The position numbers and the translations under genes are program-made. From Lepidostoma basale (Eukaryota > Arthropoda > Insecta > Trichoptera > Lepidostomatidae): 64,000 bases of DNA. Position 1 is the first letter of the stretch, and every line of letters begins with the position of its first letter. A model generated the notes under the pieces. It was not told the DNA's origin, ran no database searches, and was given only the letters and a program-made list of their open reading frames with translations. The stretch is taken from assembly GCA_022606425.2 (NCBI GenBank), contig JAHDVF020000982.1:992001-1056000 (forward strand), in the 5' to 3' direction. This document shows positions 1-8,887 of this stretch, one piece after another.

Positions 1-320
1 ACAGATGTCATAAAGATTTATTTTGGAACGTTTATTCTTTTGTTATTACAAATATGATGAATCAATTTAAAAGTATAATTAAAAGTTCTTATTGGGGTTC
101 AGGTAATTACTTACAACAAAGAAAATAAACCAAAGATTGGACTTGACGTTAAATTTATTTGATAATTTATAATATTCTCTTTATTTTTATATTGATTGCT
201 TAAAGTTATATTTCTATTATGAACATGCAAAATTTCAACGCCATTATCTTTATTAAATGAATGATCTTTTTCAATGAGGTGGTTAGCAAATTCAGAAAAA
301 ATATTAAGAGACATCTTATG
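1..320 (-). pseudogene. Penelope-like element, C-terminal and 3' UTR remnant
   Basis: The minus-strand frame 314 to 111 reads a 67-residue stretch with FANHLIEKDHSF, then VEILHVHNRN, and ends IFGLFSLL before the stop. This spacing (FA-x-HL-x(3)-H ... H ... N) resembles the tail after the GIY-YIG nuclease in Penelope-like element proteins as I know the family. About 150 bp (1-145) recurs inverted at 12335-12485, including the same C-terminal codons and 3' UTR. That supports a dispersed element end rather than a host exon. The reverse transcriptase is not in the window. A hammerhead candidate lies about 230 bp upstream on the same strand, as expected for this class. Family assignment is by motif only. 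Confidence 0.55.
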
Positions 321-544
321 TGCTCTTTTATTCTTAATTTAAAATTACGCCTTGTTTTAACTATATAAAAATATGAGCAATCATTACATTTCAGTTTATA
401 AATCCCCGATTGAGAACATTTATCTTCCTTGTCTTTATTATTTTTTATTAATTTACCTAAATTATTGTTTTTATAAAACGCAAAGTATGGCTAACATAGA
501 AAAAAATAAAAAACTTTGTTTTATGTATCAGAATTGTATTTTTT

Positions 545-592
545 TTCGCGACAGTTGTTTCGTCAACCTATGTTGACATCATCAGGCGTTAC
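545..592 (-). ncRNA. Hammerhead ribozyme candidate, core intact
   Basis: Read on the minus strand from 588 to 547: CGC (stem I), CUGAUGA core, one extra U, stem II GUCAAC-AUAG-GUUGAC with six perfect pairs, GAAAC, loop AACU, GUC, then GCG closing stem I with CGC. The predicted cleavage is after the C of GUC, between plus-strand positions 550 and 549. Minimal hammerheads with a one- or two-pair stem III like this one are known from Penelope-like elements and retrozymes. The single U between A9 and stem II departs from the consensus and could reduce activity. This is the best-preserved copy in the window. Confidence 0.6.
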
Positions 593-629
593 AATAATAC
601 AATTGTGATAAATAAAACAATGATTTTTA

Positions 630-741
630 ACACTTAATTAAACACTTTTTGCTCGCTTAGAGCGAAACCGGTAGGCTCTCATCTTCACAAATAAAGTGGT
701 TGTATACCAATTACAAAAAGTGTTTAATTAAGTGTTAAATA
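630..741. repeat. Small inverted repeat (foldback)
   Basis: About 23 bp at 630-652 (ending AAACACTTTTTG) is repeated inverted at 717-741 (beginning CAAAAAGTGTTT). The 65-bp spacer contains GAGCGAAACCGGT, another hammerhead-like 3' half. No upstream CUGANGA core is visible, so it is not called as a ribozyme. Confidence 0.6.
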
Positions 742-829
742 TGTCCAACTACCAAGTAATGGCTTCTTATCAAAGATTCAATGTTTTTTTTTAAATTTAA
801 CTGTTTATAATGTTATCACAGTGTTTCGG

Positions 830-1304
830 AATAATAGAATCGAATAATATAGACCTAAAACTGAGAATACTCCTCATCAAGACCTATATATGGAGTATCT
901 TGATGTACGGCTGCGAGACATAGTGCCTATCCGAAAGAGATAAACGGAGACTAGAGGCTATTGAGATGTGGTCCTATAGAATTTCCTGGAGAGACCACAT
1001 TCCGAGTGATGAGGTTCTCTAAAGAATCCAAGGAGGAAGGCACCTGCTCAGGACCTTGTCCGAAAGGCGTGCAAGATGGATCGGCCATGTTATACGACAA
1101 GAAGGCATCTTGCATGCCATAATGGAGGGTATGACCGAGGGGACAAATACTAGGGGACGCCCACGCCGAGAGTACCTGGAGGACCTGTTGGTGGACGTGC
1201 GCTGCTCATCATATGCAGCCGCACAAGACAGGGAAGAATGGAAGAGAATAATAGAGGAAATTGCTGCAAACCAATCCCAGGATTGAAACCAAAGAGAGAG
1301 AGAG
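830..1304 (+). pseudogene. LINE G fragment, 5'-truncated, with target-site duplication
   Basis: Plus-strand frames read YGCET.CLSERDKRRLEAIEMWSYRISW, then in another frame LSERRARWIGHVIRQEGILHAIMEG ... GRPRREYLEDL ... AQDREEWKRIIEEIAANQSQD before a stop. This is the typical C-terminal tail of a non-LTR reverse transcriptase (endonuclease-RT class). Ends are sharp: AGTGTTTCGG occurs immediately before (820-829) and after (1305-1314) the copy, so it is a discrete insertion with a 10-bp duplication. The 3' end is an AG-repeat run (about 1292-1304). The host is an HHR-type repeat whose sequence resumes at 1315 (GGCCAAAACAATGG motif, also at 61914-61927). Other G copies lie at 15890-15955, 22409-22760 and 33003-33243. 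Confidence 0.75.
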
Positions 1305-1344
1305 AGTGTTTCGGCCAAAACAATGGACTGTTTAATGTTATAAT

Positions 1345-1750
1345 ATTGAGCGGGTCGCAATGATTTTTACGTTCTTTCATTTTATTTTTAGGGGGTGGCG
1401 ACATTAAAAAGGTTGAGAAAGACTGCTGCAGAATATTATAACTCCGTTTTTTTTCTTAATTTTTATGAAAACTAGGAGTGACATAATTATTCATTAATTT
1501 TATAACTGTGTTTTGACACAAAATCCACATACCTATCGTTTTTATAGAGCTCGGTCAAAATTACCATCTATACATTGTAAATATAATACAACCATACTAA
1601 TATACTTTTTTTTATGAAATGGCCTGTATTTTTGACAAAAAATGAATCATTAATATTTTAAGTACAGCAAGACTATATAAAAACATATGTTAATTAATAA
1701 AAATAACAACAAACATTCTCGCTATTAGACTTCTAACATGGCCGACCTAT
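1345..1750. other. No gene seen
   Basis: AT-rich spacer without a recognisable reading frame or repeat that I can assign. Confidence 0.5.
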
Positions 1751-1754
1751 ATAA

Positions 1755-2182
1755 CAACAACAACAAACCACCACGCAGGGTTGGGCAGAGAGAATGGACC
1801 GCCACACTACTCTACCCTGACACACTTCTCTAGATTCCTCCACATTCATACAACGAGTCATACACGCACGTCGAGTCCTCCGATTTCTAACGTGACTAAC
1901 CTTTAAAATTCGATTAATTTGATCATGACTCCGTACTCCATTTACATCGTTAACGTATACTTTCTTAACCATTCTTTTTTCACACATGCGCTCCATATGT
2001 CCGAACCAACGCAGCGATCCTTTCATAATTTTGTTCATAATATCTTCTTCCGCTCTACACTTCTTTCTTATATCATCATTCTATCGTACATCATTCTACC
2101 ACACATATGTCTTAGGGATTTCATCTCTACCGCGTTTATTCTGCTCTCATCCTTCTTCTGCCAGTTCCACGCTCCGCTTCCT
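1755..2182 (-). pseudogene. LINE A2 fragment (minus half of a head-to-head pair)
   Basis: The minus frame reads NKIMKGSLRWFGHMERM, VKKVYVNDVNGVRS, then jumps straight to DQINRILKVSHVR, so the conserved GRPRKTWH block is deleted. It continues RACMTRCMNVEESREVCQ and WRSILSAQP. The 3' end is an AAC-repeat run (GTT on the coding strand) at about 1753-1767. Its upstream end, coding for AWNWQKKDESRINA, abuts the plus-strand copy at 2183, so the pair forms a palindrome with both 3' tails facing outward. Confidence 0.8.
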
Positions 2183-2581
2183 TGGTAGAACGATGTACGA
2201 CAGAATCTCAAATGCTGATATTAGAATGGAATGTACACCGAAAGAAGGTATTATGAACAAAATTATGAAAGGATCGCTGCGTTGGTTCGGACATATGGAG
2301 CGCATGGGTGGAGAAATAATGGTTAAGAAATTATACCTTAATGATGTAAATGGAGTACGGAGTCGAGGTAGACCGAGGAAAACATGGCATGACCAAATTA
2401 ATCAAATATTGAAGGTTGGTCATGTTAGAAGCCGGAAGAATCGACGTGCGTGTATGACTCGCTGTATGAATGTGGAGAAACCCAGAGAGGTATGCCGGGA
2501 TAGATTTATGTGGCGGTCCATTCTATAATTGCCTATCTCTGCAGAGAAACGGTGTAATGGTTTGTTGTTGTTGTTGTTGTT
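2183..2581 (+). pseudogene. LINE A2 fragment (plus half of a head-to-head pair)
   Basis: The frame reads GRTMYDRISNADIRMEC, NKIMKGSLRWFGHMERM, NGVRSRGRPRKTWHDQINQI, RACMTRCMNVEKPREVC, and stops at WRSIL because the codons for SAYP are changed to TAA. The copy ends in a (GTT)n run at 2562-2581, the A2-type 3' tail. It starts exactly where the inverted copy 1755-2182 ends. Confidence 0.85.
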
Positions 2582-3087
2582 ATAATAATACCAAGTATTA
2601 TATATTTTGTAAAGGACTCCCTTCACACTCTAACCCCACAATAAAATACCTCTCAAATTACGACCCATCTACTCTACCTCCAGCCGTCACAAGCTCCCAA
2701 AATCTATCCTCCTTCAGAGAAACACTCAGGACCAAACAAATCATCTCGCATTAACCAACAACCCACCAAATCACCTTCCAACAATGTTCCCATCAGACGT
2801 AAGAGGAATAGCCACATGAGCTGAACCTCTGTAAGCCAGAAGATCCAAGTCCAAATCTACATACACAATTAATGCATTATTATACATTTAGGCAACTTAT
2901 TAATATACGCATTACAATATTTGTTGCCTTAATAAGAATGAAACAGTGTAAGGAGTCACATTATGTTTTAAATTGCCGCACGGAAGCAATTAAAAACTCT
3001 TTATTTGAAGATTATAAGATATACCGAACTCACAAACACACATTTCTTTTTCTTACTGTATAATTACACTTAGCATAAATACCATAT

Positions 3088-4032
3088 TGCATTTAAGATG
3101 GAATACGGAGGAACTAGCAAAAAATGATGAAATGAGAATAAATGCAGTAGAAATTAGATCTCTTAGACATACTCGTATAGGGTGTTTTTTTTATAGGTTT
3201 GGTTTTTAAACTAGCAAGATTGTTTCTACAGACCGTCAATTTAATAGTTGATAGTTGATTTGTAATAAATAAGTTTTGCCATTTTACCGTAAATAGAGTA
3301 ACATCAGAACAGCGTTTGCAAATTATGCCAATTTATTTTGAAGATCATGGTTCGGTTCGCTAAACTTGTCGTGCACTACGTCCATTTTACAGTCGACATA
3401 ATCGTCCATCCGAGCAAGTTATTCGGAAGACCATGGATCGTTTTCGCACCACATTCACTCTAGTGGATAATACGCATCCACAAAGATGACAATTGTCGAA
3501 AATTGGACTTCACGATTGCGCTTCATTCGAGCTAGCCGTGGCGCTCATATGTTCGAAATCATATTTAAATAATAATGGCATAAAATTATCTATTGAATAA
3601 AGCCAATATCATAGACATTAACATTTTTAAAATGTGTTTTATCATTTTGAATATGTATTGTATACCTCTAAAAAACACCCTATATGTGGAAACACTGTGT
3701 ATGATAGTGTCAAATAAAAATGTAAAAAGTGAATGCGGTGCGAATGAAAGTGTTACGAACCAAATAATGAAATGGTTTACGAAAATATTAATAATATAAG
3801 AATGGTAAATAAAGTATATTATGTAAACGAGTAAACGGAACTAGAAAACGTAGGACGATCAAATCAATCAAATATTTATTGTCGGGCACGTTAGGAGTCA
3901 GAGAAATCGCTGTGCGTGCAATACACGATGTATGAATGTCGAGGAAGCGTGAGAAGAATGTCAGGAAAGAACAGTGTGGCGGTCCGTTCTTTCTGCCCAC
4001 CCCTTCGGAGAGAGGGCGTGATGATTAGTTCG
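3088..4032 (+). pseudogene. LINE A1 copy split by a mariner-like insertion
   Basis: The left part (about 3088-3177) encodes MRINAVEIRSLRH. The right part resumes at 3685 with codons equivalent to GNTVYDSV..NVKSECGANESVTNQIM and runs to the A1 end GGGCGTGATGATTAG near 4032, with stops and frameshifts. The interrupting 505-bp element (3178-3682) is flanked by TA on both sides. The copy is clearly older than the mariner insertion and is non-functional. Confidence 0.75.
3178..3682 (+). mobile_element. Internally deleted mariner-like DNA transposon
   Basis: Terminal inverted repeats TAGGGTGTTTTTT (3178) and AAAAAACACCCTA (ending 3682), flanked by TA duplications (3176-3177, 3683-3684), are the Tc1/mariner signature. 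Inside, around 3299-3500, a plus frame reads TSEQRLQIMPIYFEDHGSVR then RPFYSRHNRPSEQVI and TMDRFRTTFTLVDNTHP. This matches the N-terminal helix-turn-helix of mariner-type transposases as known to me. The end of the frame (about 3519-3570) reads RFIRASRGAHMFEIIFK before a stop, matching the usual transposase C-terminus. The catalytic middle is absent, so this is a deletion derivative mobilised, if ever, in trans. Confidence 0.8.
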
Positions 4033-4090
4033 TTCTTAAAAGTTAAACGTTTACACTGTTATTACATACAGTTTATTTATACGTGTTTGT

Positions 4091-4136
4091 CGCGATAGCT
4101 GTTTGAACTAATAAGTTATGTTGGCATCATCAGGTG
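4091..4136 (-). repeat. Degenerate hammerhead-like repeat
   Basis: On the minus strand it reads CACCUGAUGAUGCCAACAU, then a spoiled stem II, CAAAC instead of GAAAC, and AUCGCG. It has the same layout as 545-592 but the G12 position is changed and stem II is disrupted, so activity is not expected. Confidence 0.5.
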
Positions 4137-4159
4137 TCAAGAGCAACTTAAGATTTAAC

Positions 4160-4560
4160 AAAAAATACTTCATTAATATTCTTCATTAAGGTCCCCCCAA
4201 CGTTGGCGATCACTGCAGTGATGGCATCTCTCTCCTGCACCACTTGCAACAGGTTCTCAACTCGGCTAATTCCTGTCCACTCTTCTATATTTCGCAGCCA
4301 GGACAATTGCCTTCTGCCAACTCTTCGACGTTCCTTTATTTTGCCAGCCGCTTTAATCAGCCGAATGAGGTGATATCTTTCTCCCTTTATCACATGACCC
4401 AAATATGAGACGTTTCTAACCTTCACTCTGTAGTACGTCTGTATTACTGACCCTATCGGTCCACGGTATACGGAGCATTCTGCGGTATATCCACATCTCA
4501 AACACCTCTAACCGGTTCATTACATTCACTTTCAGAGTCCAAGTTTCACAGCTACTCGTA
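4160..4560 (-). pseudogene. LINE J fragment
   Basis: The minus frame 4501-4148 reads VRNVSYLGHVIKGERYHLIRLIKAAGKI, then GRRQLSWLRNIEEWTGISRVENLL and AITAVIANVGG. The order (LGHV, GKI, GRR..SWL.N...WTG, IANV) is that of the C-terminal tail of an RTE-type endonuclease-reverse transcriptase. Related copies are at 25989-26399 and 57585-57960. Only the tail is present. Confidence 0.7.
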
Positions 4561-4599
4561 GTAAAATATACCGTATATAACATTTAATTTTTTAAATTT

Positions 4600-4935
4600 A
4601 TATGGGTTAATAAAATTTCTATTAGGTATAATTATTGTAATTTCTAATTACTGTTTTCCTTATCTTTATTTTATTATATTTATATATTTTTTTCAGTAGT
4701 TTCACACTAATGATTTTGTTCCCTATATAAATTAAGTCTTTTATGTTGAATATTTAGTTATTTGTAACACCTGAAGATGCCAACATCGGCTTGCGAAACA
4801 TCCGTTGCGATAAATTAATATAAATAAATTGTGATACGTAAAATAACAGTGTTTTAAATTGAAACATTTAATACTCGTAATGTTGAAGTTTCATAGTGTA
4901 TTGACCAAAACAATAGTTTAATTTTTTGAAAAATA
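4600..4935 (+). repeat. Hammerhead-bearing repeat, same family as 61712-61932
   Basis: The segment shares its order of blocks with 61712-61932: TTTGTAACACCTGA.GATG, the GAAAC segment, AATTGTGATACGTAAAA, then GACCAAAACAATAG near 4902-4915. Its borders are approximate. Confidence 0.5.
4768..4812 (+). ncRNA. Hammerhead-like motif, partly degraded
   Basis: Order of elements: CAC, core CUGAAGA (4771-4777), an extra U, stem II region GCCAA...CUUGC with mismatches, GAAAC (4795-4799), AUCC loop, GUU then GCG. The core, GAAA and cleavage triplet are present. Stem II and stem I pair imperfectly, so this is a likely decayed copy. Confidence 0.4.
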
Positions 4936-5036
4936 TTTCATTGTTTTTAATTTTTCCTCTGCGTACTTCCGGACACAGCGTACTTCCGGACAAACGGCGC
5001 AATGGTTTGTTATTGTTGTTGTTATAAATACTAAAT

Positions 5037-5263
5037 TGTAATATTATTATTTCTGTCTGTTATCCAGAGTGTTGCTCCTCCTGTGAGGTAGATTCCCAAC
5101 TGTCTTTCCATCTTTTAGGAGGTCTTTCACGAGGATGAGTCCCATGAGGCTGATTATGTACTTAATGTAATATAGGGGAGTATGGTGGTATCCATTCTTT
5201 AAACATGACCGTATCAGTCTCTTTTTCGCTGTCAGTTCCATCTTACAATATCCTCAACCTCAC
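5037..5263 (-). pseudogene. LINE B fragment, 3' half, split by LINE-1w
   Basis: On the minus strand from 5270: codons for KICEVEDIVRWN, then a degraded stretch, HGTHPRERPPKRWKDSWEST and SQEEQHSG near the end. It continues the frame interrupted at 8439 (...RVRNTRIREI). The family motif order RIRE-C-E-EDIVRW...PKRW.DSW is restored only across the 3.2-kb insertion. Confidence 0.75.
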
Positions 5264-5269
5264 ATATCT

Positions 5270-8200
5270 TTTCAATTTCATTTTCAAACTTCGGACTAGG
5301 CGAGGCCCTTAATATTTACCTGCAGAATACCAGGGGTTTGCGTACTAAAACTGATGTCTTTTCTCACAATTCCTCAATTGGCGACTATTCCATTTTGGCA
5401 ATATCTGAAACATGGCTTGGTCCTGACATCGCTTCTGGTGAACTCCTCGACTCCAGGTACAGTGTTTGGCGATGTGATCGCGGCTCGCGTGGTGGGGGTG
5501 TACTGCTAGCATGCTTGTCCCACCTTAATCCCGTTGCTCGACCAGAGTGGACTTGTGACGCCGAATCCATTTGGATATCACTAACACGTGGTGCGAACGG
5601 CCTCCCTAGAAATAATCTAAACATCGCTTGTGTGTACATACCCAAGGGATCTAACTATGCTAATTGTGTTGACAGCTTCCTAAATTTACTCTCCAGGCTA
5701 GTTACTGACCGGCCTGAAGACGACTTTCTTATTCTAGGTGACCTTAATATGTCAGACATTGACTGGTCTTGTAACACAACCGACCAATCATTGCTTCCTT
5801 CCAATTTTTCCTCTACCTGCTCTACTTTACTTGTGGACTATATGTCTCTTCTCGGTCTTCACCAGTATAATTCAATTAAAAACTCACTTAATCGTACCTT
5901 GGATCTTATACTTAGTACTTCCCATTTTGTCTCCGGAGTGTCTCGATCTGCTTTTCCACTTGTACCCGAGGATTCCCATCACCCAGCTATTGAATTAACT
6001 CTATCATTTGAACCTTCTCAGCTACTACGTGAACCCCAACGAGCCGTTCATCTTTTTAAACATGGAGACTATGAATCAATTAATATTTTTTTATCTGAGG
6101 TTAATTGGTCAAATATTCTATCCACATATCCCCTCAACGCTGCGGTAGATGCCTTTTATATCGTGTTGAATAACTCCATTGAGCAATTTATACCCCTCCG
6201 ACATTTTAAGAGTAACTCCAATTTTCCAGTTTGGTACAATAGTTCCCTCATAAAACTTACCAAAGAAAAGATCAAATATCACAAGCGGTTTACCAAATAT
6301 AAAAATTCCCTTGATTATCACACCTTTTCTTTGCTGAGAACTCGCCAAAAGCGTATGGCCAGGAAATGTTTTTCTGAGTATATTCACTCTACCGAAATGA
6401 ATATTACTAATAATCCAAACTCCTTTTGGCGATTCGTCAAGAGCAAGTACAAGAATAACTCCCTTCCAAAGATAATGTCTATTGATGATAATAAATCAAT
6501 AAGTGGTGGCAGAAATATCAGCCATGCGTTCTCCACTTATTTTCATTCTGTCTTTGATTGTGACACTACCCCCAGTACTATAAACTCCTACGAGCCCTCA
6601 AACACCACTAACATCGGAAGCTGTCTTACAGACAGGAACACACTCGCCAGATATTTATCAGGTGTCGACCCCAACAAAGGTGCTGGAAGTGATGGAATAC
6701 CGCCATTATACTTATTTAACTGTGCAAAAACCCTCGCTGAACCTCTTTCTATCCTTTTTACCCGTTCTCTATCCGAAGGTTGCTTTCCAGATAAATGGAA
6801 AGAAGCCTTTATTATTCCAGTTCACAAATCAGGACCCAAAAACTTCATCAAGAACTATCGTCCAATCTCCATTTTATCTGCCATTAGTAAGATTTTCGAG
6901 CGTATTGTATATGACCAATTATATCCCTCTCTTAAATGTGTTCTGAGTGATCAACAACATGGTTTCCTCCGTAACAAATCTGTTTTATCCAATCTGATAC
7001 CGTTCACTGACTATATTATTTCGAACATGCACCGCGGACTCCAAACTGATGCCATATACACTGACTACGCCAAAGCTTTTGATAAGGTAAACCACAGCGT
7101 ACTCCTAGATAAACTTGGCAGACTTGGAATCCACGGTGACCTTCTAAGATGGATAAATTCATATATCAAAAATCGAAGACAGGCTGTTGTGATTGGTGGC
7201 TTCAAGTCAGACTTCGTGGGAATTCCATCCGGAGTTCCTCAAGGCTCCCATCTGGGACCCCTCTTCTTTATTCTTTGTATTCATGATATTGGCAACTGTT
7301 TCCTCTACTCCAAACACCTCCTTTTTGCTGATGACATGAAGGTCTTTCTGAATATTTCTGACATATCCGATTGCCATAAACTTCAGTCTGATCTCGACAG
7401 ACTCTCTGATTATTGTAAGATAAATAAACTGACCCTCAATGCTGACAAATGTCTCAAAGTTTCATTTTCTCGTAAAATCAACCCGCACAATCATGACTAT
7501 TTTATTAATAACACAAGATTATCTAACTCAGATCGCGTGCGAGATCTCGGAGTCACAATGGACTCGAAACTCACTTTCGTAAGTCACATTGATGGCATTT
7601 TAGACAAATCCTACAGGACATTAGGATTCATATTGCGTACATGCAAACCCTTTCAGAACATCACAGCCCTCAAAGTTCTTTATACAACCATGGTTCGCTC
7701 ACTACTCGAATACGTATCTCCCGTTTGGTCTCCTTACTATGCAGCGCATATTCAACGCATCGAAAGAGTCCAAAAAATTTTCATTAAACACATTAATTTC
7801 AAAATGTGCAGGTCATTTGCGAATTATAATTCTGCCCTTAAATTTTATTCCTTGGACTCTCTCGAAAATAGGCGAACAATCAATGATATGATGTTGCTTC
7901 ACAAAATCATTCACTTCAAAATAGACAACTCCGAACTTCTTAGTAAATTATTACTGAATACCCCTATGCTTCGCACAAGACACACTGCGAACCAAATATT
8001 CCACCTTCCTGCTTATCGGACTAACTACGCTCAGAGTGCGGCGGTGTACCGGACGTGCGACACGTACAATAAGTGCTTTAGTAACATCGATGTGTTCCAT
8101 CTTAATGAAAGTGATTTTAAAAAAATGGTTGGAGCAACCCTTCGGGGCGAATGAAATTAGTTACTCTATTTTTTTTTTCTTTTCTTGTCTTTTTCTTTTT

Positions 8201-8432
8201 TCTTTTACATTTTAAAATTGTATTTTATTTTTAATTCATTATTACTAATAGTTTTCTCTTTATCTTATCAAAGTGTTACTTTATTACTCTTATATATTTA
8301 ACCTTATGTCAGTTGTTATATAATATTTGTGGTAGCATGTTATTGGCCTTGTATTGTTGTCTCTATGTGTTTATACTCATATACTGTAATTGCTGTTTGT
8401 TACCCTCGATAATAAAAAAATAAAATAAAAAA
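5270..8432 (+). mobile_element. LINE-1w: Jockey/CR1-type LINE, 5'-truncated, nested in LINE B
   Basis: A non-LTR retrotransposon with one long reading frame (endonuclease plus reverse transcriptase), a 3' UTR of about 280 bp and an A-rich end with AATAAA (8409-8432). ATATCT occurs at 5264-5269 and 8433-8438, flanking it as a probable target-site duplication, and LINE B coding sequence continues on both sides. No ORF1 is present and the copy begins just before the endonuclease, as in a typical 5' truncation. A second, shorter copy lies at 11275-11765. Confidence 0.85.
5338..8154 (+). CDS. LINE endonuclease-reverse transcriptase (ORF2-like)
   Basis: An uninterrupted 938-codon frame. The first codon of the listed frame is TTG, not ATG. 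The same frame stays open upstream and encodes LNIYLQNTRGL (5311-5340), the normal start of the endonuclease domain, so the true N-terminus was lost to truncation. APE-type endonuclease: E24 in ISETW, GDLN at 134-137, HHP at 214-216. Reverse transcriptase: NYRPISILSA near 505, YAKAFD with D576 and D582, GVPQGS, and FADD at 663-666 with both catalytic aspartates. The C-terminal region (about 760-930) is the usual LINE thumb and tail with LEYVSPVWSPYY. It would copy its RNA at nicked chromosomal DNA. Intactness suggests a young insertion, but without ORF1 and a 5' promoter it is probably immobile alone. Confidence 0.9.
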   Translation: MRTKTDVFSHNSSIGDYSILAISETWLGPDIASGELLDSRYSVWRCDRGSRGGGVLLACLSHLNPVARPEWTCDAESIWISLTRGANGLPRNNLNIACVYIPKGSNYANCVDSFLNLLSRLVTDRPEDDFLILGDLNMSDIDWSCNTTDQSLLPSNFSSTCSTLLVDYMSLLGLHQYNSIKNSLNRTLDLILSTSHFVSGVSRSAFPLVPEDSHHPAIELTLSFEPSQLLREPQRAVHLFKHGDYESINIFLSEVNWSNILSTYPLNAAVDAFYIVLNNSIEQFIPLRHFKSNSNFPVWYNSSLIKLTKEKIKYHKRFTKYKNSLDYHTFSLLRTRQKRMARKCFSEYIHSTEMNITNNPNSFWRFVKSKYKNNSLPKIMSIDDNKSISGGRNISHAFSTYFHSVFDCDTTPSTINSYEPSNTTNIGSCLTDRNTLARYLSGVDPNKGAGSDGIPPLYLFNCAKTLAEPLSILFTRSLSEGCFPDKWKEAFIIPVHKSGPKNFIKNYRPISILSAISKIFERIVYDQLYPSLKCVLSDQQHGFLRNKSVLSNLIPFTDYIISNMHRGLQTDAIYTDYAKAFDKVNHSVLLDKLGRLGIHGDLLRWINSYIKNRRQAVVIGGFKSDFVGIPSGVPQGSHLGPLFFILCIHDIGNCFLYSKHLLFADDMKVFLNISDISDCHKLQSDLDRLSDYCKINKLTLNADKCLKVSFSRKINPHNHDYFINNTRLSNSDRVRDLGVTMDSKLTFVSHIDGILDKSYRTLGFILRTCKPFQNITALKVLYTTMVRSLLEYVSPVWSPYYAAHIQRIERVQKIFIKHINFKMCRSFANYNSALKFYSLDSLENRRTINDMMLLHKIIHFKIDNSELLSKLLLNTPMLRTRHTANQIFHLPAYRTNYAQSAAVYRTCDTYNKCFSNIDVFHLNESDFKKMVGATLRGE

Positions 8433-8438
8433 ATATCT

Positions 8439-8602
8439 CTCTTATTCTGGTGTTCCTCACGCGATCTCTCAGTGTCTTGCCTGCTATCGTCCTCAGTGTG
8501 TCCTCAAAACTTGTTTGGTCCTTACTGTGTCTGCCCTTGCTTCGACGCCATATGTTATTATTGGTCTTATGCATGCTTTATAGATTCTCATCTTACTCTT
8601 AA
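8439..8602 (-). pseudogene. LINE B fragment, 5' half, split by LINE-1w
   Basis: Minus-strand codons read KMRIYKACIRPIITYGVEAR, ADTVRTKQVLRTLRTIAGKTLRDRVRNTRIREI and are cut at ATATCT by LINE-1w. A short deletion removes the SEMK block seen in other B copies. Confidence 0.75.
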
Positions 8603-8611
8603 TGGCCATGT

Positions 8612-8770
8612 AATATTATTATTATTATTATTATTTGTTGAATCGATCTTTACGTCATAAGAGTGTGAGCCAAATCTATGTAAAGGGTATAGCTATCATA
8701 TTGAATCTGATGACTTGTGATAGGTACATAGCTATATACGTGACAATAAAATGAATTGAATTCTACAGCA
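8612..8770. repeat. ATT microsatellite and dispersed repeat
   Basis: An (ATT)n run (8612-8634) is followed by GAGCCAAATC.ATGTAAAGGGT. That block recurs near 32550-32570 after another ATT/T-rich run. It looks like the edge of an uncharacterised dispersed repeat. Confidence 0.4.
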
Positions 8771-8800
8771 GACCAAAGACAGTGTGACAATTACACTGCC

Positions 8801-8875
8801 ATCCCCGGGAATCAAACCCGGGACCGTCGGTATGGCAGTCGAGGCACTTGTCACTCGGCTACGAAGGTCGTCAAT
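8801..8875 (-). repeat. T1: tRNA-derived SINE head (Gly-like)
   Basis: On the minus strand: GTAGCCGAGTGACAAG (A-box-like), CTGCCATACCGA, then GGTTTGATTCCCGGGG (B box close to GGTTCGANTCC). Four more copies in the same strand sense (28085-28158, 34072-34140, 53826-53886, 54462-54522) argue for a SINE rather than a functional tRNA. The anticodon arm does not fold into a clean five-pair stem. Confidence 0.6.
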
Positions 8876-8887
8876 TGAGCATCGAAG

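Noticed and set aside
630..741. Hammerhead ribozyme around GAGCGAAACCGGTAGGCTC
   Set aside because: Stem II and GAAAC are present but there is no CUGANGA core upstream on either strand.
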